A stretch of 64,000 nucleotides of DNA from NCBI RefSeq assembly GCF_000948285.1, contig NZ_JYBP01000003.1:1922001-1986000 (forward strand). The letters run 5' to 3'. The DNA comes from Geobacillus kaustophilus (lineage in GTDB: Bacteria > Bacillota > Bacilli > Bacillales > Anoxybacillaceae). Position 1 is the stretch's first letter. Each line of letters begins with the position of its first letter. A model generated the notes under the pieces. The model had not been told where the DNA came from. It saw only the letters and a program-made list of their open reading frames with translations, and did no database searches. Position numbers and translations under genes: made by a program. Below are positions 8,243-17,157 of the stretch, piece by piece.

Positions 8243-8855
8243 CCTTCTCACCTCCTTTTAAGGGTAGTAATTTGGTAGAATCAAGTTGATAAATGGGTTT
8301 AGGAAGCATTGTGAATATTTTTTCTATTCGATTTGTAAAGATGAGATAATGTGCATTCGAAAAATCATCTTTTAAGAAATAATAAAACTGTTCTAAGTCT
8401 TCGAAGTCAAAGTGTTTCGTCGGCTGATCGAAAATGAATACTGTGCGATTTAGCGACTGTCCAAGAGAAACAAGATAAATCAGCCGTTGAAACATCGTCA
8501 ATGAATCGATGGATGCATGGGAAGGGAGGCGATATTTTTTCCATAGTGCCGATTGCTGAAAAGGACGATTCAGCCATATCGAAATATCTTGCAAACGATA
8601 GTTTCTCCACAGTTGGTGGTAGTTCTCAGGAATCACGAAAAATACGGTTTTATTCGGTTTTCCTTTTGCTGCCTGTTCATTGAAATGGATTTCCCCTTCA
8701 TCGATAGGATGAAAGCCGGCAAGCGCTTTGGCGACAATATCTGTGCGAATGTGATTTTTGGCTAGAATGATGGATTGGGAAGGAAGATTGACGGAACAAT
8801 GATGCAAAATAAGTTGGCGATGGTGCTTGAGGGTCACATTTTTTAATTCCATCAT
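8229..8855 (-). CDS. Degenerate ABC ATPase (pseudo-ATPase, 208 aa)
   Basis: Start at ATG 8855, in an ATGATG that overlaps the upstream stop, behind GGAAGGAG. The fold aligns with the module A ATPase, but each catalytic element is replaced. Walker A GPNGAGKTT becomes AKNHIRTDI (residues 32-40, P-loop Lys to Thr38). The signature LSGG becomes LTMF (119-122). The Walker B FDE becomes FDQ (143-144), so the catalytic Glu is Gln. The switch His becomes Arg176. Flanking residues (ALAG, FDxPT) are preserved, and the frame is open and coupled on both sides. This is not a randomly decaying gene; a structural or regulatory role with the 622-aa permease is likely, and ATP hydrolysis is unlikely. Confidence 0.85.
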   Translation of the reverse strand: MMELKNVTLKHHRQLILHHCSVNLPSQSIILAKNHIRTDIVAKALAGFHPIDEGEIHFNEQAAKGKPNKTVFFVIPENYHQLWRNYRLQDISIWLNRPFQQSALWKKYRLPSHASIDSLTMFQRLIYLVSLGQSLNRTVFIFDQPTKHFDFEDLEQFYYFLKDDFSNAHYLIFTNRIEKIFTMLPKPIYQLDSTKLLPLKGGEKDGCQ

Positions 8856-10720
8856 TTGTCTCCTTCCCCCCTTTCTTGCGCTAGTTGAATCAATATGTTT
8901 TCTTTTTCTTTTATGGATAGTGCCATGTAGTGCTCCCACGTTGTTGAGTCGATGGAGGATTTTTCCGCTATCCTGTTTCCATATCCGATAGATGGAATAT
9001 GTAGTTTTTCCATTAAATACAAGCCGACAAAGAGACTGATCTGTTCGTTTTCGAACAATCGGTACGGGATGGAAAACGCAGCCAACTCCTGAATATGTTT
9101 GGTTGCCGGAGTGCCATTGACGTCCAAGAACGGATCAACATAAAACGTGTAGTTTCCGTCAGCCACCGTGCTGTCGTACAGCGAAAGGTTTGTGGTGTTG
9201 ATGCTTTTTGGGATGATTGAGACGCTCTTGACTTCTTTTGTGCAATAATCTGTATTTGCAAGATTCGGAAACAAGTGGCATAGCTCATTGCGGATGGAAA
9301 CGAGTTGATGCTTCAATTCCATATAATTTCTTGTTGTAGTGAGAAATGGTTTATAAACAAGGAAACGAGTATGTTGCACTTGAATTTGTTTGTAAGGACC
9401 ATTGATCACGGAGAGACAAGGGAGATGGTCCCCATGCCAACGGTACTTTTCCTTTCCGACAATCATGTTGACTCGTGTACATGTTTTCGTTTCCACATTG
9501 GAATGAAGCGTTCCGGATGAGTCGATATCGTAAAGCGTTGAATCCATGGACTGCGGATACCAGTTGGCTTCAAATGGCAACAACGTGACGCCCGATGTTA
9601 ACGGATAAAAGGTTGAGCCGAACGTATGCCGATAATAGATCGTCATGGATGGGGCACCGTTGGTCTGCACCTGAACAACGTTTCCTTGTTGTTGAAAGGG
9701 GAAACGCTTCCCTCCGCCTTGGATGTGATCGATTTGAAATTGCTCGTTGATCGAAAAACGAACGGTGTGTTCTTTCGGATGCAGAGAGAGTGTGGCTTTG
9801 ATCGGATACGTGGATTTCGGATTCACCTCGATCTCCTTGATTTTCCAATATCCATGCAACGGGATGTTCTTGGGCTGAGCCTGATGTTTGATTTGTTGAT
9901 AGAGTTTGACGTCGTTTGCCAACAGAATGTCATCCAACTGGAATTTTGATTGTGCATGTTGAAGGAAAAATGTTACGAAAATAACGAGAGTCACACTAGC
10001 CGCAAGCCCCGCGAAGGATCGCCGCATGCTTCGAAAAACGCCATAAACGGCGATGGAAGAAAGAATATACGCCAATTTGATCAGCACGCGTTCTTTTTGG
10101 AAGGTTAGGCTGAATAACGGGTCAATGTAAGGCCAACGATGGTTTCCCCACAAGGAGAAGGATGGATTGCGATATTCCAAAGAAAACAGCACGATGATCC
10201 ACAAAACAAACACACCAACGAGCAACATCGCTTTTTTCGAAGAATGATAGGCGTAAACAGCGCCTGTGGACAATCCGATCATCCACACCCATAGAAATGG
10301 TAGAAGAAAATGAATCAAATACAATGGAAACAGAAAAGTGAAAAGATCCCAACCCGCTGAATAGTTGATCACCACCGCACCGGCGATGATCCCGGCCAAG
10401 GCCAGTTGCCAAGCGAAAAAACAAATAAATGCGATCAAAGCTTGGCAGAAGACGATCTTTTGCGGGTTTGGCATGATGTCATTCATCGCGATCCAGTGAA
10501 TTGGAGTCGAAGTGAACAACGAAACATGCAAGCGGAAGCTGAAGAGCAGCCAGACGGCCATTCCAATCGGAACCAAGTATTTCGTATATAAGATCCACTC
10601 GGCTGGATTGATGGTATGGGGATTGAGGCAAACAAACATCAAAACCCCAGAAAATACGAATATGAAACTAGCTTCTGCTTTTAAGCGGGACGCCATTCTT
10701 GAAATGAACACCCATTTCAT
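8852..10720 (-). CDS. Large membrane protein related to the module permeases (622 aa)
   Basis: First gene of the island operon. About seven hydrophobic segments occupy residues ~15-265, followed by a ~355-residue hydrophilic domain carrying the same landmarks as the other two large permeases (FPFQQQGNVVQV and LLPFEANWYP). Four cysteines of the outer domain (KTCTR, LPCLS, ELCHL, DYCTK) could form disulfides, unlike the paralogues. There is no HExxH. It starts at ATG 10720 after AGAGAGGG and ends in an ATGA overlap with the pseudo-ATPase gene. The pairing with a dead ATPase suggests a non-transporting role such as sensing or immunity. Base composition looks AT-richer than ileS next door. Confidence 0.75.
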   Translation of the reverse strand: MKWVFISRMASRLKAEASFIFVFSGVLMFVCLNPHTINPAEWILYTKYLVPIGMAVWLLFSFRLHVSLFTSTPIHWIAMNDIMPNPQKIVFCQALIAFICFFAWQLALAGIIAGAVVINYSAGWDLFTFLFPLYLIHFLLPFLWVWMIGLSTGAVYAYHSSKKAMLLVGVFVLWIIVLFSLEYRNPSFSLWGNHRWPYIDPLFSLTFQKERVLIKLAYILSSIAVYGVFRSMRRSFAGLAASVTLVIFVTFFLQHAQSKFQLDDILLANDVKLYQQIKHQAQPKNIPLHGYWKIKEIEVNPKSTYPIKATLSLHPKEHTVRFSINEQFQIDHIQGGGKRFPFQQQGNVVQVQTNGAPSMTIYYRHTFGSTFYPLTSGVTLLPFEANWYPQSMDSTLYDIDSSGTLHSNVETKTCTRVNMIVGKEKYRWHGDHLPCLSVINGPYKQIQVQHTRFLVYKPFLTTTRNYMELKHQLVSIRNELCHLFPNLANTDYCTKEVKSVSIIPKSINTTNLSLYDSTVADGNYTFYVDPFLDVNGTPATKHIQELAAFSIPYRLFENEQISLFVGLYLMEKLHIPSIGYGNRIAEKSSIDSTTWEHYMALSIKEKENILIQLAQERGEGDK

Positions 10721-10772
10721 ATGGAATGCCCTCTCTGATCATCAATTTCAAATGTTTGTAAAATTCAATGGC

Positions 10773-10801
10773 ATTATAAAAAAAAAAAAAAAGAATGTCA
10801 A
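10773..10801 (-). promoter_or_regulatory. Consensus sigma-A promoter of the island with a poly-T spacer
   Basis: TTGACA at 10801-10796 and TATAAT at 10778-10773, both exact consensus, 17 bp apart. The spacer is TTC followed by 14 T. Transcription should begin near 10766, about 45 nt before the ATG at 10720. The homopolymer is prone to slippage, and a change of one or two bases would move the spacing away from the optimum. Confidence 0.85.
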
Positions 10802-10936
10802 CCTTTTACATGGAAATTCACAGTATATTCACAAATAATAGGAAAATTGCGCTATAAACATCATGATTTTAAGCAAACGTGTGGTCGAAGATGATGGAGT
10901 AAATGCGACGGAGGCTCATGAGACACGGAGTTTGAC

Positions 10937-10980
10937 AGAATTGGTTCAACTATAGAATTGATTCAACTACAGAATTGAAT
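10937..10980. repeat. 17-bp tandem direct repeat upstream of the island promoter
   Basis: Two full units AGAATTGRTTCAACTAY (10937-10953, 10954-10970) and a partial third (10971-10980). Each unit contains an imperfect dyad around TTGATTCAA. It lies about 140 bp upstream of the -35 box. The rest of the 10802-11080 gap is AT-rich with no gene visible. Confidence 0.65.
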
Positions 10981-11080
10981 TTATACACTGCAACATTCTG
11001 CACTTTTTCTTGACAAAAACAACCACCCTGATGCCTTTGCGTTTTTTACACCATCGTTTTGGGTTTTTTCTTTCCTCCAC

Positions 11081-11122
11081 CAAAAGCAAGCGGCAAGGCC
11101 GCCCCAAGGCAGCCTGCCGCTT
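11081..11122 (-). terminator. ileS terminator
   Basis: GC-rich stem of arms 11088-11099 and 11112-11122 (AAGCGGCAaGGC with GCCTGCCGCTT) a few bases after the ileS stop, with a short TTTT tail on the minus strand. It insulates the island from ileS transcription. Confidence 0.65.
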
Positions 11123-11126
11123 TTCG

Positions 11127-13901
11127 TTACGCGGAATAATGTTCATTCACGATATGTGCGCAGCGCGGGCAAAGCGTTGGATGCGACGGATCGGCGCCGA
11201 CTTCTTTCGTCACCGTCCAGCACCGTTCGCACGTCTCGCCTTCCGCCGGGCGGACGAGGACGGCCACATGATCGAGCCGCTCCGCCTCAACAGGCGCGGC
11301 GTCGTACGGCTCATCGGCGATCGAAAGCGCCGAAACGATGAGGAGCTGACGCAAATCTTCGCCAAGCGATGTTAATAGCTTCCGCGCCTCGTCTTTCGGG
11401 TAGACCGTGACGCTCGCGGTCAGCGATTTGCCGATCACTTTTTCATTGCGGGCATTCTCAAGCGCTTTTAAAATGTCATCACGCACGTCCATAAATGCAT
11501 CCCATTTCGCAAGCAGCGCTTCTTCGCCGTCGATCGCGATCGGCTCCGGCATATCGGTGAGCTGGACGCTTTCCACGTGTTCTCTGCGATTCGGAATGTG
11601 CTCCCACACTTCATCAGCCGTATGCGGCAAAATCGGCGCGATCAACTTCGCCAATGCAACAACCGTTTCATACAATACGGTCTGCACCGCACGGCGGGCG
11701 CGCGAGTCGGCCGCTTCGATGTACAAAATGTCTTTCGCCATATCCAAGTAAAACGCGCTCAGCTCAACGGTGCAGAAATGGTTCATCTCATGATAAACCG
11801 CGGCGAAATCATAGCTGTCGTACGCTTTTTTCACCTTGATGACAAGCTTGTTCAACTTCGCCAGCATGTAGCGGTCGACTTCGCCAAGCTCCCCAATCGG
11901 CACGGCGTTTTGGTTCGGGTCAAAATCGAACAAGTTGCCGAGCATAAACCGGAACGTGTTGCGGATTTTCCGGTACACGTCCGACACTTGTTTTAAAATA
12001 TGATCGGAGATGCGCACGTCCGCTTGATAGTCGACCGAAGCGACCCAAAGCCGCAAAATGTCGGCGCCGAACTGTTCCATCACTTTGGCCGGCACGACGA
12101 CGTTGCCGAGCGACTTGCTCATTTTCCGCCCTTCGCCGTCCAAGACAAAGCCGTGGCTCAACACGCCTTTATACGGCGCTTTTCCAGTGACCGCAACGGC
12201 GGTGGAGAGCGATGAGTTGAACCAGCCGCGGTATTGGTCAGACCCCTCTAAGTACAAATCAGCCGGACGCGCAAGATCGTCGCGTTCGACCAACACGGCT
12301 TGGTGCGACGAACCTGAGTCAAACCAGACGTCCATAATGTCCGTTTCTTTCGTAAAGATGCCGTTCGGGCTTGACGGATGGGTGAACCCTTCCGGCAGCA
12401 AGTCTTTCGCCTCGCGCTCAAACCAGACGTTTGATCCGTATTGGCGGAACAAGTTCGACACATGCTCGATCGTCTCATCGGTGATGATCGGTTCGCCGTT
12501 TTCGCCGTAAAAGACCGGAATCGGCACGCCCCACGCCCGTTGGCGGGAAATGCACCAGTCGCCGCGGTCGCGCACCATGTTATGGATGCGGATTTCCCCC
12601 CACTCTGGAATCCATTTCGTTTCTTTGATCGCTTGAAGCAGCTCGTTCCGGATTTTATCGATCGACGCAAACCATTGCGTCGTCGCCCGGAAAATCGTCG
12701 GCTGTTTCGTCCGCCAGTCGTGCGGATACGAGTGGGTGATAAAGCCGAGCTTCAACAAGGCGCCGGCTTCCTCAAGCTTCTGTGTAATCGCCTTGTTGGC
12801 GTCTTCGTAAAACATTCCTTCAAACCCCGGCGCTTCGCTCGTCATATAGCCGCGCTCATCGACCGGGCAAAGAACCGGAAGCCCGTATTTTTGTCCGACA
12901 AGGAAGTCGTCTTCCCCATGCCCCGGCGCGGTATGGACGCAGCCCGTGCCGGCGTCGGTCGTGACGTGTTCGCCGCAGACGACGAGCGAGTCGCGGTCAT
13001 AAAACGGATGTTTGGCGACGACATACTCGAGCTCTTTCCCTTTCACCGTTTTGACAACGCTCCATGCGTCCCAGCCGACTTCGTTCGCCACCGACTCGAC
13101 AAGGGCGGCGGCGGCGACGTATTTTTGTCCGTTTGTTTCCACGACATGGTAGTCCAACTCCGGATGAACGGCGATCGCCAAATTCGCCGGAATCGTCCAC
13201 GGCGTCGTCGTCCAAATGACGATTCGCTCATCGCCCTCAAGCACGCCTTTGCCGTCTTTCACCAGGAAGGCGACATAAATCGACGGCGAACGCTTGTCTT
13301 TATATTCGATTTCCGCTTCGGCGAGCGCCGATTCGCTTGACGGCGACCAATAGACCGGCTTCAACCCTTTGTAGATGAGCCCTTTTTTCGCCATTTCGCC
13401 AAACACTTTAATTTGTTGGGCTTCATACTCAGGCTTGAGCGTAATGTACGGGTTGTCCCAGTCGCCGCGCACGCCGAGCCGCTTGAACTGCCGGCGCTGG
13501 TTGTCGATTTGTTCATACGCGTATTGCTCGCACCGCTTGCGAAACTCGGCGACGCTCATCGATTTGCGGTCAACCCCTTGCTTCGCGAGGGCCGTTTCAA
13601 TCGGCAAGCCATGCGTATCCCAGCCCGGCACGTACGGAGCGCAATAGCCGCTCATGGATTTGTAGCGGACGATGATGTCTTTTAAAATTTTGTTCAGCGC
13701 ATGGCCCATATGAATATCGCCGTTGGCATACGGCGGGCCGTCATGCAGGACAAACAGCGGCCGTCCTTTCGTCCGCTCCTGCACTTTCCGGTAAATGTCC
13801 ATTTCCTCCCATTTTTTTTGCATTTCCGGCTCCCGCTTCGGCAAATTGCCGCGCATCGGGAACTCGGTCTTCGGCATGAGCAGCGTTTCTTTGTAATCCA
13901 T
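11127..13901 (-). CDS. ileS: Isoleucyl-tRNA synthetase
   Basis: 924 residues from ATG 13901, preceded by GGAGGAGCAAGG. Class I signatures are HMGHA (about residue 58) and KMSKS (about 595); the editing domain lies between, and a C-terminal zinc site (CERC...CPRC) closes the protein. It charges tRNA-Ile and edits valine in the cytoplasm. It is regulated by a T-box leader with its own promoter and ends at a terminator. In B. subtilis the lspA region follows ileS; here the accessory island follows. Confidence 0.98.
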   Translation of the reverse strand: MDYKETLLMPKTEFPMRGNLPKREPEMQKKWEEMDIYRKVQERTKGRPLFVLHDGPPYANGDIHMGHALNKILKDIIVRYKSMSGYCAPYVPGWDTHGLPIETALAKQGVDRKSMSVAEFRKRCEQYAYEQIDNQRRQFKRLGVRGDWDNPYITLKPEYEAQQIKVFGEMAKKGLIYKGLKPVYWSPSSESALAEAEIEYKDKRSPSIYVAFLVKDGKGVLEGDERIVIWTTTPWTIPANLAIAVHPELDYHVVETNGQKYVAAAALVESVANEVGWDAWSVVKTVKGKELEYVVAKHPFYDRDSLVVCGEHVTTDAGTGCVHTAPGHGEDDFLVGQKYGLPVLCPVDERGYMTSEAPGFEGMFYEDANKAITQKLEEAGALLKLGFITHSYPHDWRTKQPTIFRATTQWFASIDKIRNELLQAIKETKWIPEWGEIRIHNMVRDRGDWCISRQRAWGVPIPVFYGENGEPIITDETIEHVSNLFRQYGSNVWFEREAKDLLPEGFTHPSSPNGIFTKETDIMDVWFDSGSSHQAVLVERDDLARPADLYLEGSDQYRGWFNSSLSTAVAVTGKAPYKGVLSHGFVLDGEGRKMSKSLGNVVVPAKVMEQFGADILRLWVASVDYQADVRISDHILKQVSDVYRKIRNTFRFMLGNLFDFDPNQNAVPIGELGEVDRYMLAKLNKLVIKVKKAYDSYDFAAVYHEMNHFCTVELSAFYLDMAKDILYIEAADSRARRAVQTVLYETVVALAKLIAPILPHTADEVWEHIPNRREHVESVQLTDMPEPIAIDGEEALLAKWDAFMDVRDDILKALENARNEKVIGKSLTASVTVYPKDEARKLLTSLGEDLRQLLIVSALSIADEPYDAAPVEAERLDHVAVLVRPAEGETCERCWTVTKEVGADPSHPTLCPRCAHIVNEHYSA

Positions 13902-13932
13902 CCTTGCTCCTCCTTCGAACGATAGATTCCAA

Positions 13933-14240
13933 ATAAAAAACCGTTCTCCCCCGGCAAGGGACGAGAACGGTCTCGCGGTACCACCCTTCTTGGCCATGCA
14001 AAAAGACGCACAGCCCACTTTTCATTCGTAACGGGAATGACGCGCCATGGCCTACTTGATGTTCGGCATGGAACTCCAGGGTGATGTTCACTCTTGCGCC
14101 GATGCCAGGCTTCCACCATCCCCGGCTCGCTGCGACCGGTCGTACAAGAGCTACTGTCCCTTTCATCGTCGATGGCTGTTTCGCGATCCATCCGGAAAAA
14201 AGCCAACCGCCTCCCACGGCGGCTGGTGCGGCGATTTTTG
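13933..14240 (-). promoter_or_regulatory. T-box leader of ileS
   Basis: The T-box sequence AGGGTGGTACCGCG is at 13987-13974. A terminator follows: stem CCGTTCTC/GAGAACGG (13941-13948 with 13963-13970) and a run of six T at 13940-13935. Upstream on the minus strand are the Stem I elements, including ACAGTAGC and GGATGGTGG. A probable AUC isoleucine specifier in GAACATCACC is at 14085-14083. Uncharged tRNA-Ile would stabilise the antiterminator and raise ileS expression. Specifier placement is by eye. Confidence 0.93.
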
Positions 14241-14246
14241 CCAATT

Positions 14247-14276
14247 ATTATAACCGAAACGGCTTCGGTTCGTCAA
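14247..14276 (-). promoter_or_regulatory. Sigma-A promoter of the ileS T-box transcript
   Basis: TTGACG at 14276-14271 and TATAAT at 14252-14247 with an 18-bp spacer. The -35 box overlaps the divIVA stop codon. A small CCGAAGCCGTTTCGG hairpin lies in the spacer region. Confidence 0.75.
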
Positions 14277-14785
14277 GGATGAGACAGCGGTTCTTTCGCC
14301 CCTTCTTCCAAATCGGGCGTCTCATACTCCATCAACTCGTCCCAGTCGCGGCTGTTGATCATATCAAGCTGCGCCTCGACAAGCATGCGGAAACGGGCGC
14401 GGAACACTTTCGACTGCCGCTTCAGCTCCTCGATCTCGAGGGCGATTTTCCGCGATTTCGCCAATGCATCGCTGATGATGCGCTCGGCGTTTTTTTCCGC
14501 CTCTTTAATGATCAGCTTCGCTTCCTTTTGCGCATTCCGCTTCACTTCTTCCGCTGCTTCTTGAGCAACAAGAATCGACTTATTGAGCGTCTCTTCAATG
14601 TTCGCAAAGTAGTTCAGCTTTTCCGTCAGTTCGGCTACTTTTTCTTCCAGCTGCTTTTTTTCACGGATGAGCATTTCATAGTCTTTAATGACTTGATCGA
14701 GAAACTCGTTCACTTCGTCTTCATCGTACCCGCGAAACCCGCGGCTGAATTCCTTGTTGTGAATATCTAATGGCGTCAACGGCAC
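14273..14785 (-). CDS. divIVA: Cell-division initiation protein DivIVA
   Basis: 170 residues from GTG 14785, chosen because GGAGGTGG lies 6-7 nt upstream and the product then begins MPLTPLDIHNKEF as in other DivIVA proteins; an upstream ATG pair at 14809 has a poorer site. The N-terminal lipid-binding domain (FRGYDEDEVNEFLDQV) is followed by two coiled-coil stretches (NIEETLNKSILVAQEAAE and KSRKIALEIEEL). It marks negatively curved membrane at poles and septa. It is last in the ylm cluster. Confidence 0.95.
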   Translation of the reverse strand: MPLTPLDIHNKEFSRGFRGYDEDEVNEFLDQVIKDYEMLIREKKQLEEKVAELTEKLNYFANIEETLNKSILVAQEAAEEVKRNAQKEAKLIIKEAEKNAERIISDALAKSRKIALEIEELKRQSKVFRARFRMLVEAQLDMINSRDWDELMEYETPDLEEGAKEPLSHP

Positions 14786-14861
14786 AACGGCCACCTCCGT
14801 CTCCATCATTCCTTTTCTTCACTTTATTCGACACGGTTTGCCGATTTCCTGCCGCGTTTGT

Positions 14862-15635
14862 TTATTTTTGTCGGCCGATCCGGACGAGCCAGCGCTCTTT
14901 TTTCGTCGGCCCTTCCACCGAAAACAGCTTGCAGCGGCCAAAGCCCCGCGCCGACAGCACATCACCCGGTCCGCAGAGAAAATCAGGCTTGTCCACCACC
15001 TTCCAGTTGACTTTGACAAGCCCGCTTTCAACAAGCGCACGCGCTTTCTCGCGCGCAAGGCGAAATGCCTGAGCGAGCACAGCATCGAGCCTTAGAGAAG
15101 AAACCGTGACCGTTCCTTCCTCCCACGTTTCGGCAAGCGGCATGGCTGCCGACAACGGCAACGGCTCAAGCGCAACCGGAGCTTTGCCGATCGTTTCGAC
15201 ATGCAGGCGGACGTAGTCGGCGACTTCAGCGGCGGCGAAAAATTGAATCTCTTCATCTTGAACGAGAATATCGCCAAACTTGCCGCGCCGCAAGCCAAGC
15301 GACATCAGCGCCCCCAACACGTCGCGATGTTCAAGGGAAACGAATTTCGCCGGATAGCGGACGGCAAACAGAGCGATGCGATAATCACTTTCCTCCGGCT
15401 CGATATACGGCGGAGCGAGAAACGCCCGCTTCCGCTCGACAAACGGGGCGCCGCCGAAAAAGAACGCGCGCACATCTTCCGCGCCGCCGACGATGCTTTG
15501 CACGATTTGCTGCTCACGCGGATCGAGAAAATCGGTCAGCTTCGGAACGTACTGACGGCTCACCATCTCCTTCCACTCGAGCACTTGATCAATGAACGGA
15601 TGTTCCTCTTTGCGAAAATGCTGATACAGCTCCAC
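14862..15635 (-). CDS. ylmH: S4-domain RNA-binding protein YlmH
   Basis: 257 residues from a GTG at 15635 (AAGGTGA upstream). The C-terminal S4 domain is clear (VSSLRLDAVLAQAFRLAREKA... VKVNWKVVDKPDFLCGPGDVLSARGFG). The N-terminal part matches the YlmH family. In Firmicutes YlmH acts on 50S ribosomal complexes with peptidyl-tRNA. It belongs to the ylm division cluster between ylmG and divIVA. Confidence 0.92.
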   Translation of the reverse strand: MELYQHFRKEEHPFIDQVLEWKEMVSRQYVPKLTDFLDPREQQIVQSIVGGAEDVRAFFFGGAPFVERKRAFLAPPYIEPEESDYRIALFAVRYPAKFVSLEHRDVLGALMSLGLRRGKFGDILVQDEEIQFFAAAEVADYVRLHVETIGKAPVALEPLPLSAAMPLAETWEEGTVTVSSLRLDAVLAQAFRLAREKARALVESGLVKVNWKVVDKPDFLCGPGDVLSARGFGRCKLFSVEGPTKKERWLVRIGRQK

Positions 15636-15659
15636 TCGACGTCACCTTGCTTTCATGGA

Positions 15660-15688
15660 AGAAAGGAACCCGCAACGGATTCCTTTCT
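15660..15688 (-). other. Intercistronic hairpin between ylmG and ylmH
   Basis: AGAAAGGAA (15660-15668) pairs with TTCCTTTCT (15680-15688), with three further inner pairs past one mismatch. There is no T-run on the minus strand, so it probably modulates mRNA stability rather than ending transcription. Confidence 0.5.
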
Positions 15689-15758
15689 GCGAGTTCCGCC
15701 CTTCCGCTTTTTTGTCTGCCGGAACGGAGAGCGGCAGCGCCGTGCGCGCAAAACGAAG

Positions 15759-16031
15759 CTAAAACTGCGACTGAAGAATGTCGAACAAGGCGTGAAGCCC
15801 TCTCGTCGCGAATTCAAGAACGATAAACGCGACGATTGGGGAGACGTCAATGATGCCAAGCGGCGGAATGACGCGCCGAAACGGCTCCAAATACGGCTCG
15901 CAAATGGCGGCAAGCATTTGTCCGAACCGTGTTTCGCGCGCATTGGGAAACCACGACATTAAAATATAAATGATCAGTGCATACGAGTACACTTGAATCA
16001 ATGTCGTCAAAAACGTGAGTACATAATCCAA
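15759..16031 (-). CDS. ylmG: YggT-family membrane protein YlmG
   Basis: 90 residues with two membrane segments (residues 4-24 and ~60-82) and the family signature [25 protein letters not shown]. YggT/YlmG proteins are linked with division and membrane or chloroplast biogenesis, but the biochemical role is unsettled. It starts 3 nt after the sepF stop, so the two genes are coexpressed. Confidence 0.92.
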   Translation of the reverse strand: MDYVLTFLTTLIQVYSYALIIYILMSWFPNARETRFGQMLAAICEPYLEPFRRVIPPLGIIDVSPIVAFIVLEFATRGLHALFDILQSQF

Positions 16032-16034
16032 CGG

Positions 16035-16463
16035 CTACCACCTCTTCATCGGTCTGTCATCCTCGCCGTCGAGCGAAATCGAGCCGCTGACGTCGACGTT
16101 TTCCGGGGTGCATAAAAAAATTTTTGTGCCGACTTGCTGAATGTCGCCGCCAATGGCGTACACCGTGCCGCTTAAAAAGTCGACGATCCGCTTCGCCTGC
16201 TCATGCTGAATGCGCTGCAAATTGACGATGACCGCGCGCCGGCTTTTCAAATGGTCGGCGATCTCCTGCGCCTCCGCATACACCCGCGGCTCAGCAAGCA
16301 CAACTTTCGCCGATTTTTGCACGCTTTGCAGACTTACGACGTTCGCCTTGCCTGCCGTCTTCGGCGGCGCCTCCTCTTCCGGCTGCGGCGCTTCATATTC
16401 TTCCTCATAGTCTTCGTAGTCTTCTTCTAAAAAATAATCGCGGAATTTTTTCATCAATCCCAT
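16035..16463 (-). CDS. sepF: Cell-division protein SepF
   Basis: 142 residues with an N-terminal amphipathic membrane anchor ([12 protein letters not shown]), an acidic, Pro-rich linker, and the C-terminal ring-forming domain ([19 protein letters not shown] ... [19 protein letters not shown]). It binds FtsZ and organises septum assembly. AGGAGGTGAAACGGG precedes the ATG. It is placed between ylmE and ylmG as in Bacillus. Confidence 0.96.
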   Translation of the reverse strand: MGLMKKFRDYFLEEDYEDYEEEYEAPQPEEEAPPKTAGKANVVSLQSVQKSAKVVLAEPRVYAEAQEIADHLKSRRAVIVNLQRIQHEQAKRIVDFLSGTVYAIGGDIQQVGTKIFLCTPENVDVSGSISLDGEDDRPMKRW

Positions 16464-16476
16464 CCCGTTTCACCTC

Positions 16477-17157
16477 CTACAATGATCCGACAAGCGCGCT
16501 GCCGATGCGCACAAACGTCGCTCCTTCCTCGATGGCGATCGTGTAGTCGTTTGACATGCCCATTGATAGTTCGGTGCATGGCGCATGGGCCATTCCCAAC
16601 GCCTGAACACGTTCCTTCAGCATCCGCAATTGACGAAAGCAAGCGCGCAATATCGCTTCGTCGTCGGTGTGCGGCGCCATCGTCATCAATCCGACGACTT
16701 CGATGCGCGAAAAGGCGCGAAGTTGTTCAATAAACGGAACCGTTTCTTCGGGGGCGAGCCCGTGTTTGGTCGCCTCTCCTGAGACGTTCACCTGCACAAA
16801 ACATTTCACCCGCCGCGCCGCCCGCTTTTCGATTTCTTTCGCGAGCGACAAGCGGTCGAGCGAATGAATGTAATCGACTTTATCAATGATGTCTTTGACT
16901 TTGCGCGACTGAAGCGTGCCAATGAAATGCCACGTCGCTTGATTTCCGATCCGTTCATGCTTTTCAATCAATTGGTCAGAGCGGTTTTCGCCGAGATCGG
17001 CAATGCCGGCGTCAAGCACCTCGAGCGCCTGCTTTGCATCCACATATTTGGTGACCGCCACGATGCGCACGCCGGCCGGATCGCGGCCGACGCGAGCGCA
17101 GGCCGCCTCGATTTCTCGGCGAATGGCCGCCAAGTTGTCGCGCACCGTCATGTCCAT
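16477..17157 (-). CDS. ylmE: PLP homeostasis protein (YggS/PROSC family)
   Basis: 226 residues. The PLP lysine is in VAVTKYV, followed by LGENRSDQLIEKH, WHFIGTLQSRKVK, and GLMTMAPHTDD and SMGMSNDYTIAIEEGATFVRIGSALVG phosphate-binding regions. It is a TIM-barrel PLP-binding protein that balances vitamin B6 and amino-acid pools. The start overlaps the ylmD end by 10 nt. Confidence 0.95.
   Translation of the reverse strand: MDMTVRDNLAAIRREIEAACARVGRDPAGVRIVAVTKYVDAKQALEVLDAGIADLGENRSDQLIEKHERIGNQATWHFIGTLQSRKVKDIIDKVDYIHSLDRLSLAKEIEKRAARRVKCFVQVNVSGEATKHGLAPEETVPFIEQLRAFSRIEVVGLMTMAPHTDDEAILRACFRQLRMLKERVQALGMAHAPCTELSMGMSNDYTIAIEEGATFVRIGSALVGSL

Noticed and set aside
10937-10980. CRISPR-like repeat
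   Set aside because: Units are directly adjacent without spacers and only 17 bp; a simple tandem repeat.
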